Shown piece after piece: positions 21,686 through 34,364 of a stretch of 64,000 bases of DNA. The stretch is from contig WTPW01002109.1 of assembly GCA_009809945.1 (NCBI GenBank), positions 37,442-101,441 of the forward strand, in the 5' to 3' direction. The stretch's first letter is position 1. Each line of letters opens with the position of its first letter. The notes under the pieces were generated by a model. It saw nothing but the letters and a program-made list of their open reading frames with translations, made no database searches and was not told the DNA's origin. The stretch is from Gigaspora margarita (lineage: Eukaryota > Glomeromycota > Glomeromycetes > Diversisporales > Gigasporaceae). Both the position numbers and the translations under genes were made by a program.

Positions 21686-21950
21686 TTTTTTTTTAAAAGC
21701 GAGGTCGTGTCTCAGATCCTTTATTAGATTGTCATAATTCTATTACATTGTAGTATGTTATGATTTTTCTAATCGATGGGAGTAATGAGACTAAAGCTAA
21801 GTGAAGCTATACTAGCTATGCTATTTACTTTTAACCTAAACTTTGACTAAGAAAGGTCACGACCTATCTAGTATTTGTATGCTATATTAATGGGTGATGA
21901 ATTAAATGATATGAAATTATCTAACCATTGCTTGTATATACATTGTTCTC

Positions 21951-23800
21951 TTATATCATTGTTCGGTCACAGTGGTTGGCCACTTGATTTATCGTTGTTG
22001 GTTGTCTTCTAACTTGGTTCATAGGAGATTTCAGCGCATCTTGGCTTCCAAATTTTGTTTTTAATTGCCCTGGTGATATAATGGTAGAGGTAGATGGTAG
22101 GGTCCTTTGTTCCATCTGACTTGTTCCCTTGGGTAGTTTGCATGTTTTGTGGATTATTGCTATAGGAGTTGGCTTCTGGCACGTGATGTATATTGTCATG
22201 AGTTTGTTCGTGAGTTCTGCTGTGTCAATCGAGGTTAGTCCATATTTCCTGGTCATACGGTTAACCACTTTCTCGATAATGGTTTGTATGCTTGTCCCGT
22301 TTTTGCTATATGTTAACACATGCGTGAAGCTTTCATTGTAACCTTTGCACCTGTGATAGGTCAGGGATGGGTACTTATCTGGGTGCCTTTTGTGCAGGTT
22401 TTGCATGGTCAGTATTTCGTCCATAATGATTTTTATTTTGAAGCTTCTCATATTCGATTGTGAGGGGCGGGTAATCCTACTTAGTGGTGCATTGTGGTAA
22501 TTAAAAGTTTGAATGTCTGTTCCCAGTTATCATGATAGGCTGTATGTTCCATGAACCTATCCTATTAAGATTGTGCCATTTCGTCATTATTTTTGCATTC
22601 TGTATGTGTCTTAGGAGTCTTCTTGGGTTATGTGGGAAGATATGGTTATGTAATTTTGGGGTGTATGTTGCACGTAGAATTTATTTGGTTGCCAACTCCA
22701 CTGGGGTTGCACCGGTCAGGGGTTCCACCTTTGGTGCCATGCCTTCTGAGATGCGTACGCAGAGGTTTTTCCTTTGAATGATTGTTTTCATCGCTAGTAG
22801 GTACGTATAGAGGTGCTAAGTGTTGGTTTGTTCGATTTTATATTGTGGTAAGTTCACTATTCTGCGTAGGAGTTTTGCTATCTGTATATCCTCTGTTATA
22901 AGGTCGAGTTTAGTTCCGTATGGTACCGCTATAAGCAGTGTGATTGCACTTGTTACTGCGATCTTCATTAGAGTAGGCCATGAGGTGTTCCTGATATAGA
23001 AGAAATAATCCCCCTCTGGTTTTATGATTTCCCATGATGCTGTTGGAGTTGGTACTCTTTTGTATATATGTAGCAAGGCTGTGATCGCCCTTCTATGTCC
23101 GAATACTCTTTGGTGGACTTCCCATAATTTGTTTTCATGTGGTACCGCTGATATTAGATCTTTTACCAATTGATCTTTGTATATGGTGTATGTGCCTTGG
23201 TAATCAGTTCTGCTTGCTTTTATGGGTAGTTTATAGGTTACTGCTACTACAAGATCATTCCTGTTTGCGTGTATTTTCTTTTTTCTGCTAACCTGCACCC
23301 TGATTAGTTGTGATTTCTTACATATTAATGAGCATTTGTTATCGTGTTTCTTATTTAGAAAGCATCCCTCACATTTGATAAGCGTGTTTGGGTTTAATGG
23401 CCTGTTTTGCCAATGTCTAACTATGTATTGCTCTTCTTTTGTCCCTTGTTTTCTTATATAACTAACTTTCTAGTATTGACTATGTAGCATCGAGAATACC
23501 CACCCTGACACCTTTTCTTTGTCCATTTGTAGTGCTACGAAAGGGTTGGGCTTGACCAAGGATTCTTGTATTTGTTGTGATGCTGCTATTTCGTTACCAA
23601 CTATCTCTATCCACCCTGGTTGACAGCCTCTCAGTATTTTCTGAATACAGTGGTGTATCTCCTGCCACGTTAATGTCTTTGAGTGGTCTAGATTCGTGAG
23701 TTGCTCTATATAATATATTTTGTGTCTATTTAGCTTTTCTTTTAGGCTGTGTGCTTGTTTTAGGTTGATTAGTAGGTTGTTTATTGATGAGCCAACTGTG
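21951..23800 (-). pseudogene. LINE ORF2 C-terminal region, RNase H core apparently missing
   Basis: Minus-strand frames 23298-22816 (160 codons) and 22451-21951 (166 codons), plus broken stretches, continue the ORF2 after RT. PGWIEIVGNEIAASQQIQ (about 23615) aligns with PGWFTVLENTIIANH in the plus-strand LINE. YGTKLDLITEDIQIAKLL and IVNLPQYKIEQ align with the stretch just before the plus-strand RNase H. HRCKGYNESFTHVLTYS aligns with CISCNQLESQFHWLNC, the post-RNase H zinc motif, with two Cys replaced. Between them, where the plus copy has about 150 residues of RNase H, only about 30 bases remain (about 22815-22785). I see no TDGS-type motif in any frame. Confidence 0.65.
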
Positions 23801-23814
23801 GTCTGTAGGATTGA

Positions 23815-25480
23815 CTATCTAATGTTTTCATTATGGAGAGTTAAGGCGTTTCTGTGCATTGCCATAATAATTCTTGCTGTTGTCGTAACTTGTTCTCTTG
23901 GTGTGAAGACTGGATGATCTTCCAATATAGATCGATTTGTAGTAGCATTCTGTTGCAGCTGTTGTAGTCTAATTCTGAGGGTGGAGGTTCTAAAGAGTGA
24001 GTGGTTGACTAGTTTGATAAAATTTGATGTATGTTGTAATGCTTGGATGTCGTCTGCTTTTTTGAGTTCTACTATTAAATGGTAATGCATGGTCATGTCA
24101 TGCATGGTAGAGGCGAAGCCAGCTTTGTATTTCGTGAGGTTGGTATATTTCTGTATAATCTGATCGCACAAGGTCTTTGAGAGATATGTGTTCTGGGTCC
24201 TATAGGCAAGTCTGGTAAGAATTACAGCATTAGTTATGTACACCATTTGTTTGTTAGTAATTTTTGCTTGTCTTAACTCCTTTATTGCCTGGTCGATTTC
24301 CTGGGTGATGAACTTGTGGGTCGCTTTGTGGGACTTGGTTCTAGTGAACCAGCAGCCCAGAAATCGGAATGCCTGGTTGTGTAGTAGGTTCTTTATGATT
24401 GTCTCATTGGAGGTGATGTGTGAGTCAGGTTCTTTTGTGCTATTTGTGATTAGGGTTGATTTTGTAGGGTTGGTGCGAATTTGTGTCATGTTGAAGAATG
24501 ATTCTGCAGTGTGTAAAATGCTGTATAGTTCTTCTTTTGTTTTCACAATCCAGATTGTGTCATCCATAAATGCAGAACATAAGAAGTGTGATTCAGCAGT
24601 AGTTTCAGATGTGGATGTAGTGGTTGACATTTCGTATCCTTTGTATTGTGTCACAATTTTGTCAATCAACAGATTGTAATAGAGTCGCCAGAGAAGGGGG
24701 TGATGGTCTCACCTTGGTCGATCCTATTGTTCACCTTGTATGGTTTAGTCAGGCCTTGACTAGTTATTACCGTATTAGTTCTAGATATAAAGATGTCAGT
24801 AATAATGTTTGCTATTTTGTGTAGGATTTTGATTCTTAGCATGGCTTTTTGTAGCAGTAGTATATGTACTGAATCATAGGCTTTCGACATATCTTGTGCC
24901 AAAAGCCAGAATTCTTTATCATGAAGCTGTGCATCCTCAAGTATGTGTGTGATAGTATTTATAGAATATATCATGGAGGTTTGTGGTAGTAATACATGAT
25001 TGTGTGGTGACAGTATTTTGTGTTTGGTCATTACATTGCTGAGTCGATCAGTTAGTACCTTTGTAAATATTTTCTGTGTATGTTCAATCAGCGTAATGGG
25101 TCTGGTATTAGACAAGTGTCCTGAGAAAATAGGTTTTTTTGAAATAGGGTAAATCTTACTCTGTTTTCTCATTTTAGAGACCTGTGTCAATGTTAGGCAG
25201 CCATTGAAGATTTCTCCCAGTATTTTTAATGCCCTGATGGGTAGATGTTTTAACATTTCGTTTGATACTAGTTCGGGGCCTGGGGCCTTCCCGTTTGGTG
25301 CATGGTTAATGGTCTCTGTTATTTCCTCTATTGATATTTGTTTTGTAGCCTCCTCATACCATTCTGCTTTGATGTCATCTTTGGGCTAATAATCACTCTC
25401 CCATTCTTGCCACGTGGTCATATTTGGTTCTTTCTTCTGTATCCATCTTTCAAAGTGGTTTGCCACTCCCGCTTTGATTT
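23815..25480 (-). pseudogene. LINE reverse transcriptase, minus-strand copy
   Basis: The RT domain is split over at least three frames: 25480-25257 (EEITETINHAPNGKAPGPEL, then NEMLKHLP), 25256-24666 (IYPISKK, NTRPITLIEH, QDMSKAYDSVH, IDQGETITP) and 24669-23815 (AFMDDTIWIVK, NPTKSTLITN, FRFLGCWFT). FMDD corresponds to the catalytic F/Y-x-D-D motif C, and QDMSKAYDSV contains the motif A aspartate, so the catalytic aspartates are retained although the frame is not. A shift between GETITP and the FMDD frame lies at about 24668. Its role in the family is target-primed reverse transcription. Confidence 0.85.
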
Positions 25481-25495
25481 CTGCAGGATCTGTTA

Positions 25496-26125
25496 TCAGA
25501 TGTCTCCCTTTTTTATGTTCGGTAGGTCAACATGGTCTGTGTGCCTTTTGTGAATACTATCGATCATGATTGTAGTATTGTCTGTGAAGTTGCTATATCT
25601 CTTTTCAATATAGTGGTTTATTCTATCCCTATGTTTGTTGTTGTTTTTGAAATTACGGGCCTGCCAAATGGCCTTTCTATTTTGTTTTAGTGCCGTTATT
25701 AGTACCTGGTACTTGTGTGCGAATAGGTCCTGTTCTTCTACTAACGTTATATTGTATTGGGCCAACCTGTTAATTGTTACGATGAGTTTATTCATTTCAG
25801 TGGTTAGGTGTTGCATGGAGAGCGGGAATAGTGTATGTAGTAAGATTCTAAGTAATTTATTTATGTCTGTCAGTGCCTGGTAGAGATTAGTTGCGGTCCT
25901 ACTGAAGGCATGGAATCTTCTAGTTTGTTTATATATAAATAGAATGTGCTTTGTCGCTGCCTGTTTTATTATGAGATTGAAGTTGTGCCATTTCTTATTT
26001 AATGTCTTTTCATTAATGATAGGCAACTCTTTGTCCATAGTGCTGGCCTTAATCCTGTTGTGATCTCCTGAGTGAAATCCTCCCATTTTGATTGGTCCAT
26101 TTTGTGGTATAGGTAGACTTGCCAT
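25496..26125 (-). pseudogene. LINE ORF2 linker between endonuclease and RT
   Basis: A 209-codon frame, one of the longer uninterrupted pieces of this element. It begins just after SDHKIL of the endonuclease (other frame, 26208-25999) and ends KRHTDHVDLPNIKKGDI, which aligns with NRHTDSVHFDNIKTENNI at 36640 in the plus-strand LINE. A TGA/TAA stop separates it from RT. No catalytic motif is expected here. Confidence 0.7.
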
Positions 26126-26880
26126 TTATTTTGCTTTGTTCTTGGAAGCTGTATGTTCAGGTTGTGATACCATATAATATTGAGGATTTTGTGGTCGCTT
26201 GCTGTCAAGAATTCTGGGCTGGTGATTGTGAGTAGGCTGCATTTTTGAGTCAGGTTGGCAGTTATCCGTATGTCATTGATCTGACTACTTTTATTGCCCC
26301 TTTGCCATGTAGGTTCTGTGATCCGTGATAATCTATATTACTAATTACATTATGGTTGCGCATGAAGTGAAGCAGTGGTGTGGTAGTTTTACTCTCTTTG
26401 TTATGTAGGTTGTCGTTGAAATCTCCCATGACAATTAATTGGTGACTCTTTTTTTGTGCAGTTGTGATCCATTCAATAATTTTGTGCTGGCTTTAAGTGA
26501 CAATTTTTGGTTGTTTGATGGTAGGTAGACTGAGATCACTCTGATTCTTGTATTTCTAGGGAGAGCAAAGTCTATTATTACTGCTATTGCAGGTATAGAT
26601 TGAACATTTTGGATGTAGGGTTGTATAGAATTTTTTACAGCCAGTGCCGTCCCCATGCTTGTAGGGTTTTTATTTGCCTCTAGTTCTGTACAGTTTGCTG
26701 TAAATATTTTGAAGTAGAGGTTCTTGAGTTTGAGTTTTGTCATGTCACTTGCAGGTAGTTTTGTTTCGGTCATGCTTACTATGTGCATATTTTCTCTTGT
26801 GCAAAATTCTATTCATGTTTCTCATATAAGTTTATTGTTTAATCCTTGTACATTGTGTGTGGCAATGTTAAGTGAGTCAC
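26050..26880 (-). pseudogene. LINE AP-type endonuclease, minus-strand copy
   Basis: Motifs in order on the minus strand: LNIATHNVQGLNN (about 26875-26835), MTETKLP (about 26775), VISVYLPSNN (about 26540), MGDFND (about 26425-26405) and ASDHKILN (about 26205). NVQGLNN, E in TETK, GDFN and SDH are the hallmark blocks of the exonuclease-endonuclease-phosphatase fold used by LINEs to nick target DNA. At least two TGG-to-TGA/TAG type stops follow LNNKLI, and a frameshift lies near 26430. Confidence 0.8.
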
Positions 26881-27272
26881 TTTGCTTAATCGGGTTATAG
26901 TTGTTATTTATGTAATGTTCATTGTTTGTGTGTTCTGCAGTTGGCAGATTGTCGCTATTTTTAATACAAATCATTATATTTATATATGCCCCAATTCAGA
27001 CGGAGTTGGTCTGGTAATTCTAGTAGATAGGCAGATATTTTGTCGTATTCATACTTTTCACGCAACCATTCGAGTATTTTGTTAATTCTGTTGTATTTGA
27101 TAATAAGTATTTGCGGGGCTTCCTCTATCATTTTTATACTTTCCAGGAGAGTTTCTTTATCATTAGATAGTTGGGGTTTTTGCTCTTTTGGTGTTGGTTA
27201 GCGCCATTTTTTTTATGTTGATCCAGCTCAGGGGTATCTTGTGGAAGTAGTAGAATTTTCAGAGACATCTGG

Positions 27273-29515
27273 CTATGTTAACCAATGTTTTGGCATTTGT
27301 GATTGGGATGACAAGGCCCATTCCTCTGGTAACTCTGGTCTATCCGTGTAGTTTATGTTTGTGTAAGTTATTGGGAGGGGTTCTGGTATGTGAAATTCCT
27401 CTTTTATTTCTTCGATGAATTGTTTACACATGATTTTTTCTATAATTGGGAATGTGTACTCATTCCTTAATTTGAGCTCTGCTAGCAACTCTGGTAGTTT
27501 CTGCTTAGGTCAGATATAGTCATTTGGGATTCTTTTAAATGTATAGTGCTTCCTAAGTATGTCTACCTGCTGTTGGAAATGTTAACAATCTCTAGGGGTG
27601 AACAGAAAAAGGTGAGCTATCTCTGGGTTGAGCTCCTGTAGGGTCATCAGGAGTGCAGGTTTTGGTTTGGGTAAGTCAAAGTATGGGGGAGGTGGCTTTT
27701 TAAAAGTGTAGTATTTTCTTACTGCAGCGCAATATTCCAGTAGGTCTTGCAAGTCTGGTACCGATATGATCAGAAAGATTCCTTTTAGTTCATTGCGCAG
27801 TTGGGACGGGTGTTCAGATAATAGTTCCTGAAGTATTGCGAAGTAACTATCATTCAGTTTTGAGAAGTTGAAGATGTATCTTAATGCTGCAACTATGTGC
27901 CTGGTTTGGTGTCTATCTTCGATTAGTAATTCGAATGGTAGCATTTCTTTTATATCATATGTGAGATCGTCAGGTGACTTCAGTAGCGACTGTAACTTTT
28001 CTGATGTATTGATCTGATTTTGGCTCTTAATTCATCAAATCTAAAGCTGGGAGTGACTTTTGCGAATCCTATTAGGTGAAAGATATATTGTGTTAGCTCA
28101 TGGGCATCCATGTTGAGCATTTCTATATTTGTGAGGTAGTCAATCGCTATTTTTTTCCTGAGCTTGAGGAAAATTTGGTCACAGTTTGTTTTGTTTGTCA
28201 TCGGTATGTCATACATAATTTTATATCAGTCAATTGCCTTGTTCAGGAGGAACACAAAATCTTTCTGATATTGAGGTTGGGATGCATTTTGCCTAGTAAA
28301 AGTGCGAAAGAATGCCGTGTCTCTATATTTTAGCTTCAGCTGTATTGCCACCAGAATTGCATAGTTTGTGGGTATGCAAGAAAGTTTATGTTTAATGAGC
28401 TCTATTATTGAGGTTAGGCTGCTAAAGGCTTTTAGTATTGTATCATAATTCCATATTGTTGTGTCAAATTCCTCTTTTCTGAGGTCGATCTCCTTGTTGG
28501 TTACTTAGGTCCTAACGATATTGGGCCAGTCCATTGAGCATTCGGTCATTGTATTATTTCTTGATTGTTTTACGTTTGTCACAACCAAGCTATAAAGTCA
28601 GTGTGGCACTTTGGTACTTTCTATTTTTGCATTGAATGCTGCGTCTGTGTCCATTACGTAGTTACTTATATTGTCAGTGTGGCTGGTCCTTTCATTCTCT
28701 GACTTCGGGGGCCCCGATCCCTGAGTTTTGAAGTTGAAAAAGATTGATTTGTCCATGAGCAGTGCTTGCCTATCCTGCTCAAGTGTGTTACTACCATCTA
28801 TGATTATATCCCTGTTTTGTTCGTGTGTATCTTGGTTGACCAGTGTTGGAACCGGTTGTTGCAGCTGTAGTTGTGATTGCTCTTTGTCTTCTGGCATGTG
28901 CGTTTTGGTTATGTATGGGTTATCTTGTGAAAATTTAATGTTAGGGGGGTCAGTGCTTGTACTAGCTGCTATATTCTCCTTAACCAGTTCAGTTCCTTTT
29001 TGGAATTGGTGTTTGATTAGACTGCTGCATTGTTATGTCTTGATTATCATAGGAGTCTATTGTGGGCGTAAGGACCAAATAAGGGTTATCGTGTGAGAAT
29101 TTTATGTCCAGTAGATCTGTGCTATGGGAATTCGTAGATGGTGCATTTGCCTTTTCAGAAGGTGGTTCAGCGGTTTGATTTTTTGGCGTTCTGGCATTCC
29201 GTCATTTTGTGCTAAAGTTGTAGGGGCAGAAGGTAGTCCCGTTGGTAGCTTCATGGTGGGTTCGTCATCTAGAGATGCTTTGGCTTTCTTTGCTGTATGT
29301 TCTGGTAATCCGTCTAGGTCCATACCGTTAGTTGTCTGTGTATTTTGGTAGTTAGTGGTGGTATTTTCCTGTAGGTATCCATTGGTTGTGTTGCCGACAT
29401 AGTCGGAAACAGGTCTAATAAAGTAGGTATGAGTGAAAGGCTTTGCTCCTGGTTCATCTAATATTGAGGCTTTAGGTGGGAGGCCAGTAGCGTTAAGTGT
29501 TGTTAGTGCAGTCAC
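27273..29515 (-). pseudogene. LINE ORF1-like region (unrecognised protein), broken
   Basis: Minus-strand frames of 137 (29515-29102), 99 (28897-28598), 78 (28216-27980), 120 (27944-27582) and 71 codons (27488-27273) lie in series upstream of the endonuclease. The early part is Thr/Pro/Gln-rich and looks disordered (NTTNGYLQENTTTNYQNTQ, then QSQLQLQQPVPT). The later part is mixed helical with a proline run (KKPPPPYFDLPKPKP). No zinc knuckle or RRM was recognised. Position and composition fit a LINE ORF1 nucleic-acid-binding protein, but the family is not identified. Confidence 0.5.
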
Positions 29516-29627
29516 TAACTTATTTAATTAGTTAATCCTTGGTAGTAGTAGCCGGTGGTTTTTGATACTCTGTCCATTGTAGATTTATATTTGTATAGTG
29601 ATTTACGGATTTGCAGAAAGAGTTCAC

Positions 29628-29643
29628 ATTCTGTTATAGGATT
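29628..29643. repeat. Target-site duplication, right copy (minus-strand LINE)
   Basis: ATTCTGTTATAGGATT, an exact match of 21670-21685. Confidence 0.9.
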
Positions 29644-31440
29644 ATTTGCTATGGCTATAATATGTAGTTAAGATTGAGGTAGGTTGCATTTAATTATTGT
29701 AATTTTATCATAAGTTACTGTAAAAATACTGTTATAGAAATTACTTAATAACTATATTATATAGTTAAATTTGAGTTAGTTTGTATCAGAAGTATCATAA
29801 AATCTATTGTATTACTATAAAACTTCTATTTTAAAATTTACTTGCTATTCTAGTAACACAAATGCAGTTAAGTTAGTTTGTATTTGAATTATTCTAACTT
29901 AACTATAAGAAATAAGATATTGTAAACAATTTCATTATATAACTTACTCAATAATGCAGCATATAGTAATAAGGTTGAGTTAATTTATATTGAATTATTA
30001 TGATTGTTATTATTAGTTACTATAAAAAAAATTATATTTTAAAACTTACTATTCTAGAAAGATGTGCTTGAAATCAAGTAATTTTGTCATTACTTCTACT
30101 ATAAAAGAATTTGTTACAGAATTCACTATTCTTTTGATAACAGTATACAGTTTATTTTGTATTGAATTATCATAGTTAAGGTAAATTAGTTTGAATTGGA
30201 ATTATGGTAATCTCTGTAGAAAGTTACTGTGAAAAATTCAGTTACAAAACTTATTTCTATTCTTGTAACCACAGTTTGTGGTTAAGTTGAGTTAGTTTAT
30301 ATTAGAATTATTGTAATTCTATCATATAATGCTATAAAAGTTTTGTTATTGCACTTACTTGCTATTCAATGACCATGGTATGTAATTAAAGTTTAATTTG
30401 CATTGAAATTATTATAACATTTATTGTGAGTTATTGAAAAATTGTTATAAAATTACTATTCAATTAATATATAGTTTGTATTGAATTTATTGTAATTTTT
30501 TTTATATTTACTATAAAAAATTCTATTACAAACCTTACAACTCCAGTAACCATAGTGTGTAGTTAAGATTGAGTTAGCTTGCATTGAATTATCATAATTT
30601 CAATATTACTGTAAAAATCCTGTTATAGAACTTTCTAACTGGAACTACAGTATGGGTTAAATTGAGTTGGTTTGCATTAAATTTATAGTAACTTCTATAA
30701 TGAGCCACTGTAAAAAATTTCAATAATGCATAGTATATAATTAAGGCTGAGTTAGTTTGCATAAAATTATCATAATTTCTATTATATGTTATTGTAAAAA
30801 ATCAGTTATATGACCTTCTAAATGTTATATAGTGATGAAAATTAAGTAAATTTGTATTGAAATTATCATCTTGCTATTCTGGTAATTACAATATGTGGAT
30901 AAAATCGAATTGGATTGCATAAGAATTATTGTGCTATTCTAGTATATAGTATAATTAAGGTTGAGTTTGTTGCATTGGATTTATCATAGTTTCTTCATAG
31001 TTAAGATTGAGTTCGTTTGTAATAGAGTTATTGTAATTTCTATTGTGAGTTACCATAAAATTGTTATATAACCTACTTACTATTCTAATAACACTGTCTG
31101 TAAGTTAGTTTGTATTAGAATCATCATGTTTCTACTCTAAAATATGTGAAAATTCTGTCACAGAACTTGCTATTCTAGTGACTATAGCATTTGGTTGTAA
31201 CTATAAATTGCATTGAAATTATGATTTCTATTTTGAGTCATCAGTACTCACTTTTGCAGTGATCATAGTATGTGGTAAAATATTATGTTACAAAACTTAC
31301 TCGCTATTCCACTAATATATAATATGTAGTTAAGGTTGAGTTTGTTTGTATTGGAATTATTGTGATTTCTATTGTGTTACTGTGAAATTTTGTTACAGAA
31401 CTTACTCATTATTCTGGTAACCACAATATATTGTTAAATA
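29644..31440 (+). repeat. Satellite array, unit about 105 bp (right half)
   Basis: Continuation of the array interrupted by the LINE, with roughly 15 or more degenerate units sharing TTGAGTTAGTTTG, AATTTCTATTGTGAGTTACT, AATTCTGTTACA, CTTACT(T/C)(A/G)CTATTC and CAGTATGTGGTTAAG. Unit boundaries are blurred by small deletions. Confidence 0.75.
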
Positions 31441-31693
31441 AACTGCTATGAACACAATTTGTTTTAAAAAATTCTTTTTTAATTATTATAACATGATATT
31501 TACAATTTTATACATATATACATAGACAAATAATTAAAAGCAAATGTTGACCAGACAGAACAATATTGATCCACACTATGATATAAGCAGAACATACCTT
31601 GATTTTAGTGTAATAGGTATCAAAAGAGCCACTCGATGCTTCTTTAATAGATAGTATAAAGATACTATTTTTTCAAAATGAAGCTATGTATTT

Positions 31694-32360
31694 NNNNNNN
31701 NNNNNNNNNNNNNNNNNNNNNNNNNNNNNNNNNNNNNNNNNNNNNNNNNNNNNNNNNNNNNNNNNNNNNNNNNNNNNNNNNNNNNNNNNNNNNNNNNNNN
31801 NNNNNNNNNNNNNNNNNNNNNNNNNNNNNNNNNNNNNNNNNNNNNNNNNNNNNNNNNNNNNNNNNNNNNNNNNNNNNNNNNNNNNNNNNNNNNNNNNNNN
31901 NNNNNNNNNNNNNNNNNNNNNNNNNNNNNNNNNNNNNNNNNNNNNNNNNNNNNNNNNNNNNNNNNNNNNNNNNNNNNNNNNNNNNNNNNNNNNNNNNNNN
32001 NNNNNNNNNNNNNNNNNNNNNNNNNNNNNNNNNNNNNNNNNNNNNNNNNNNNNNNNNNNNNNNNNNNNNNNNNNNNNNNNNNNNNNNNNNNNNNNNNNNN
32101 NNNNNNNNNNNNNNNNNNNNNNNNNNNNNNNNNNNNNNNNNNNNNNNNNNNNNNNNNNNNNNNNNNNNNNNNNNNNNNNNNNNNNNNNNNNNNNNNNNNN
32201 NNNNNNNNNNNNNNNNNNNNNNNNNNNNNNNNNNNNNNNNNNNNNNNNNNNNNNNNNNNNNNNNNNNNNNNNNNNNNNNNNNNNNNNNNNNNNNNNNNNN
32301 NNNNNNNNNNNNNNNNNNNNNNNNNNNNNNNNNNNNNNNNNNNNNNNNNNNNNNNNNNNN
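31694..32360. other. Assembly gap (667 N)
   Basis: Continuous N run; nothing can be said about its content. Apparent open frames across it are artefacts. Confidence 0.98.
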
Positions 32361-33897
32361 ACAAACCCTCTTTTGCTTTTTTCTCTTTTTTTGTTAGCCA
32401 GCGACTTTTACTCTTTGTTTGTAACTGTTTAAATAGTTTAAAATTCATATATTATTAAAAAAATAAAAAAAAGATATATAACCAAAAAGAATTATAAAAA
32501 TTCTGGATCAGCCTGAATCTTAAATCTGAAGAAGAAATAGTATAGAAGAATAAATATTAACCAGGAAATAAATATTTATTTAAGGCTCAGGATAATGTGA
32601 TTTTAAGATATATTCAAGCCACCTTGCTCAAACTTTTTGGCAATTTCTCATTGGTACATATGCACATACTAGTACATTTATATTATATTTATTTATTTAA
32701 TGCTTATAGAATAAAACCTGTTTTAAGTGTAACAGGCATCAAAAACGTAGCTTTTAATGTTTTTGCATATAATACACCTTATAGTATGATATATTTTTTT
32801 TATCTATTGTGAAGCAATTGTTTTAGTTCTTGCTCTTGCATTTGTATTTGTTCTTGCATTTACACTTGTTCTTAAACTTGGGACCGTTATACAAAATGCT
32901 TTACAATTCATGAAACATTTGATTGACTTTTTTTAGCTATTTTTTCACTCAAAACAGTTTGTAGATAATCAAATAAAAGAAGCAAATTTGGAAAATTCAT
33001 GTTTCATGATTTTAAGAGAGTTGTTTAAAGTGTTAAAAAACATTGATATAAGCTTTATTTTGGTGCAATCACGTTAGAATAATTGATTACCAGTGGAATA
33101 GGCAGACATCAGTGCTCTGATATAAGCCTTATTTTGGCGTGACTATATTAGAATATTTTGATTGGCCAGTGGAACAGAGCGATATTTGTGTTTTAATTTT
33201 CACGGTTTGATCATAGTAGTATCAATTTTGTAAAATCACGAGGAAACTTAAGTTCGACTAGGTTGTACAATTATTTGGGATAAAGCCACATTGTTGCAAA
33301 CGTTTATGTTTTAATTATATAGATAGTGTGCCACACACCCTAGTGTTGCAAGCTTAATTAATTGTAATATATGAAGTAACCTTTTTTTGGCTATTTTTTA
33401 ACTAAAAATAACATTGCAATGATAATTAAATATTCCTTAAAAATATTTAGTTGACAGTTAACTTTTAGTTTAAAATTAGCAAATGTTAGTATTAAACAAG
33501 CTTTTCTTGCTTTGAATTGTTTTAATTAAAAAGAATAGCTGTATAATATGTGATACTGTGCAGGAATAGTACAATCACATGTCAAATAAAAAAAATAATG
33601 CTATATTAAATTCATAATTTCCTAACTAATAACATGACAATTAAAAAAATGTTTGAAAATATCACAATAAAAATTTCTAATGATAAAGAATGTTATAATA
33701 GGAATGCATAATGATCAATATTGGTAAACACTCTTGCTTTAAATGACAAGTGACAATAAAATTCCAAAAATGAAACAAATGAAACTTATTATCTTACTAA
33801 AAGAAGATTTTTTAAATAATGATAACAATAAATAGCGTCAAAAATATTGAAGAAAACTATATTTTATTTTATACACAAATTGTAATCATAATAGTAA
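32361..33897. other. AT-rich non-coding stretch with short repeats
   Basis: It contains CTTGCATTTGT(A/T)TTTGTTCTTGC runs (32825-32880) and a degenerate direct repeat of about 74 bp (33047-33195: GATATAAGC(T/C)TTATTTTGG then CCAGTGGAA(T/C)AG). A 71-codon frame at 32597-32812 is hydrophobic, unrecognised and likely chance. Confidence 0.5.
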
Positions 33898-34261
33898 GGG
33901 AGCTTCCAGAAATCAGCAGATTTCTGGGTGGGTGGGTGGGTCAGCTGAAGTATCAGGTGTAATTCTGGCCAAAATTTCATAATTCTAGCCAAAGTTACAA
34001 AATTATTTTTGACCAAACTTATAGATTTATTAATAATATTTAATAATTAATAACTTTTAATCTACTGGGCCAAATTTGATGATTTAACTACCAAAATGAT
34101 CCTCTCAATAAGAGGATTCTAGTAAGCCCAAAATAATAAGGGAAATGAGGGTTCCCATTTTAGCATGACATATATATATAGTATAAATACTAATAATATT
34201 TTTATTATAATGAAATTATAATATTCGAATTTGAGCTAAAATTTTTAATGTAGATAAATAT

Positions 34262-34277
34262 AAGATTGATTTATATC
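34262..34277. repeat. Target-site duplication, left copy (plus-strand LINE)
   Basis: AAGATTGATTTATATC, identical to 40793-40808. The first A residues are ambiguous with the poly(A) tail at the right end, so the true length is 13-16 bp. Confidence 0.85.
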
Positions 34278-34364
34278 TACGTGAAGGACCAGGTTTATGA
34301 TGATCAGACCCAACATACAGGGCAGGCTATGGTATCCTGCGCAGCTGTGAGAACCGAGCTTAAA

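Larger units (their letters stand above)
21686..29627 (-). mobile_element. Full-length non-LTR retrotransposon (EN-RT LINE), minus strand, inactivated
   Basis: The element is delimited by a 16-bp direct repeat (21670-21685, 29628-29643) and ends on the minus strand in a poly(A) run preceded by AATAAAGGATCTGAGACACG. In 5' to 3' order it codes for an ORF1-like region (29515-27273), an AP-type endonuclease (about 26880-26050), a linker (26125-25496), reverse transcriptase (about 25480-23815) and a C-terminal region with a damaged Zn motif (23800-21951). It is a diverged relative of the plus-strand LINE at 34278-40792: both read SKAYDSV, IDQGETITP and FLGCWFT in RT, and both share the 3' tail motif. 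I/Tad/R1-type domain order is inferred. All frames carry stops or frameshifts. Confidence 0.9.

Noticed and set aside
22129..25883. Plus-strand frames across the minus-strand LINE
   Set aside because: Antisense shadows of the LINE ORF2; they contain no recognisable domain.
31678..32448. Three long open frames of about 240-254 codons
   Set aside because: They are made of N from the assembly gap; only a few real codons lie at the edges.
32597..32812. Hydrophobic 71-codon frame as a membrane protein
   Set aside because: Phe/Tyr/Leu-rich composition is what AT-rich random sequence gives; no other support.
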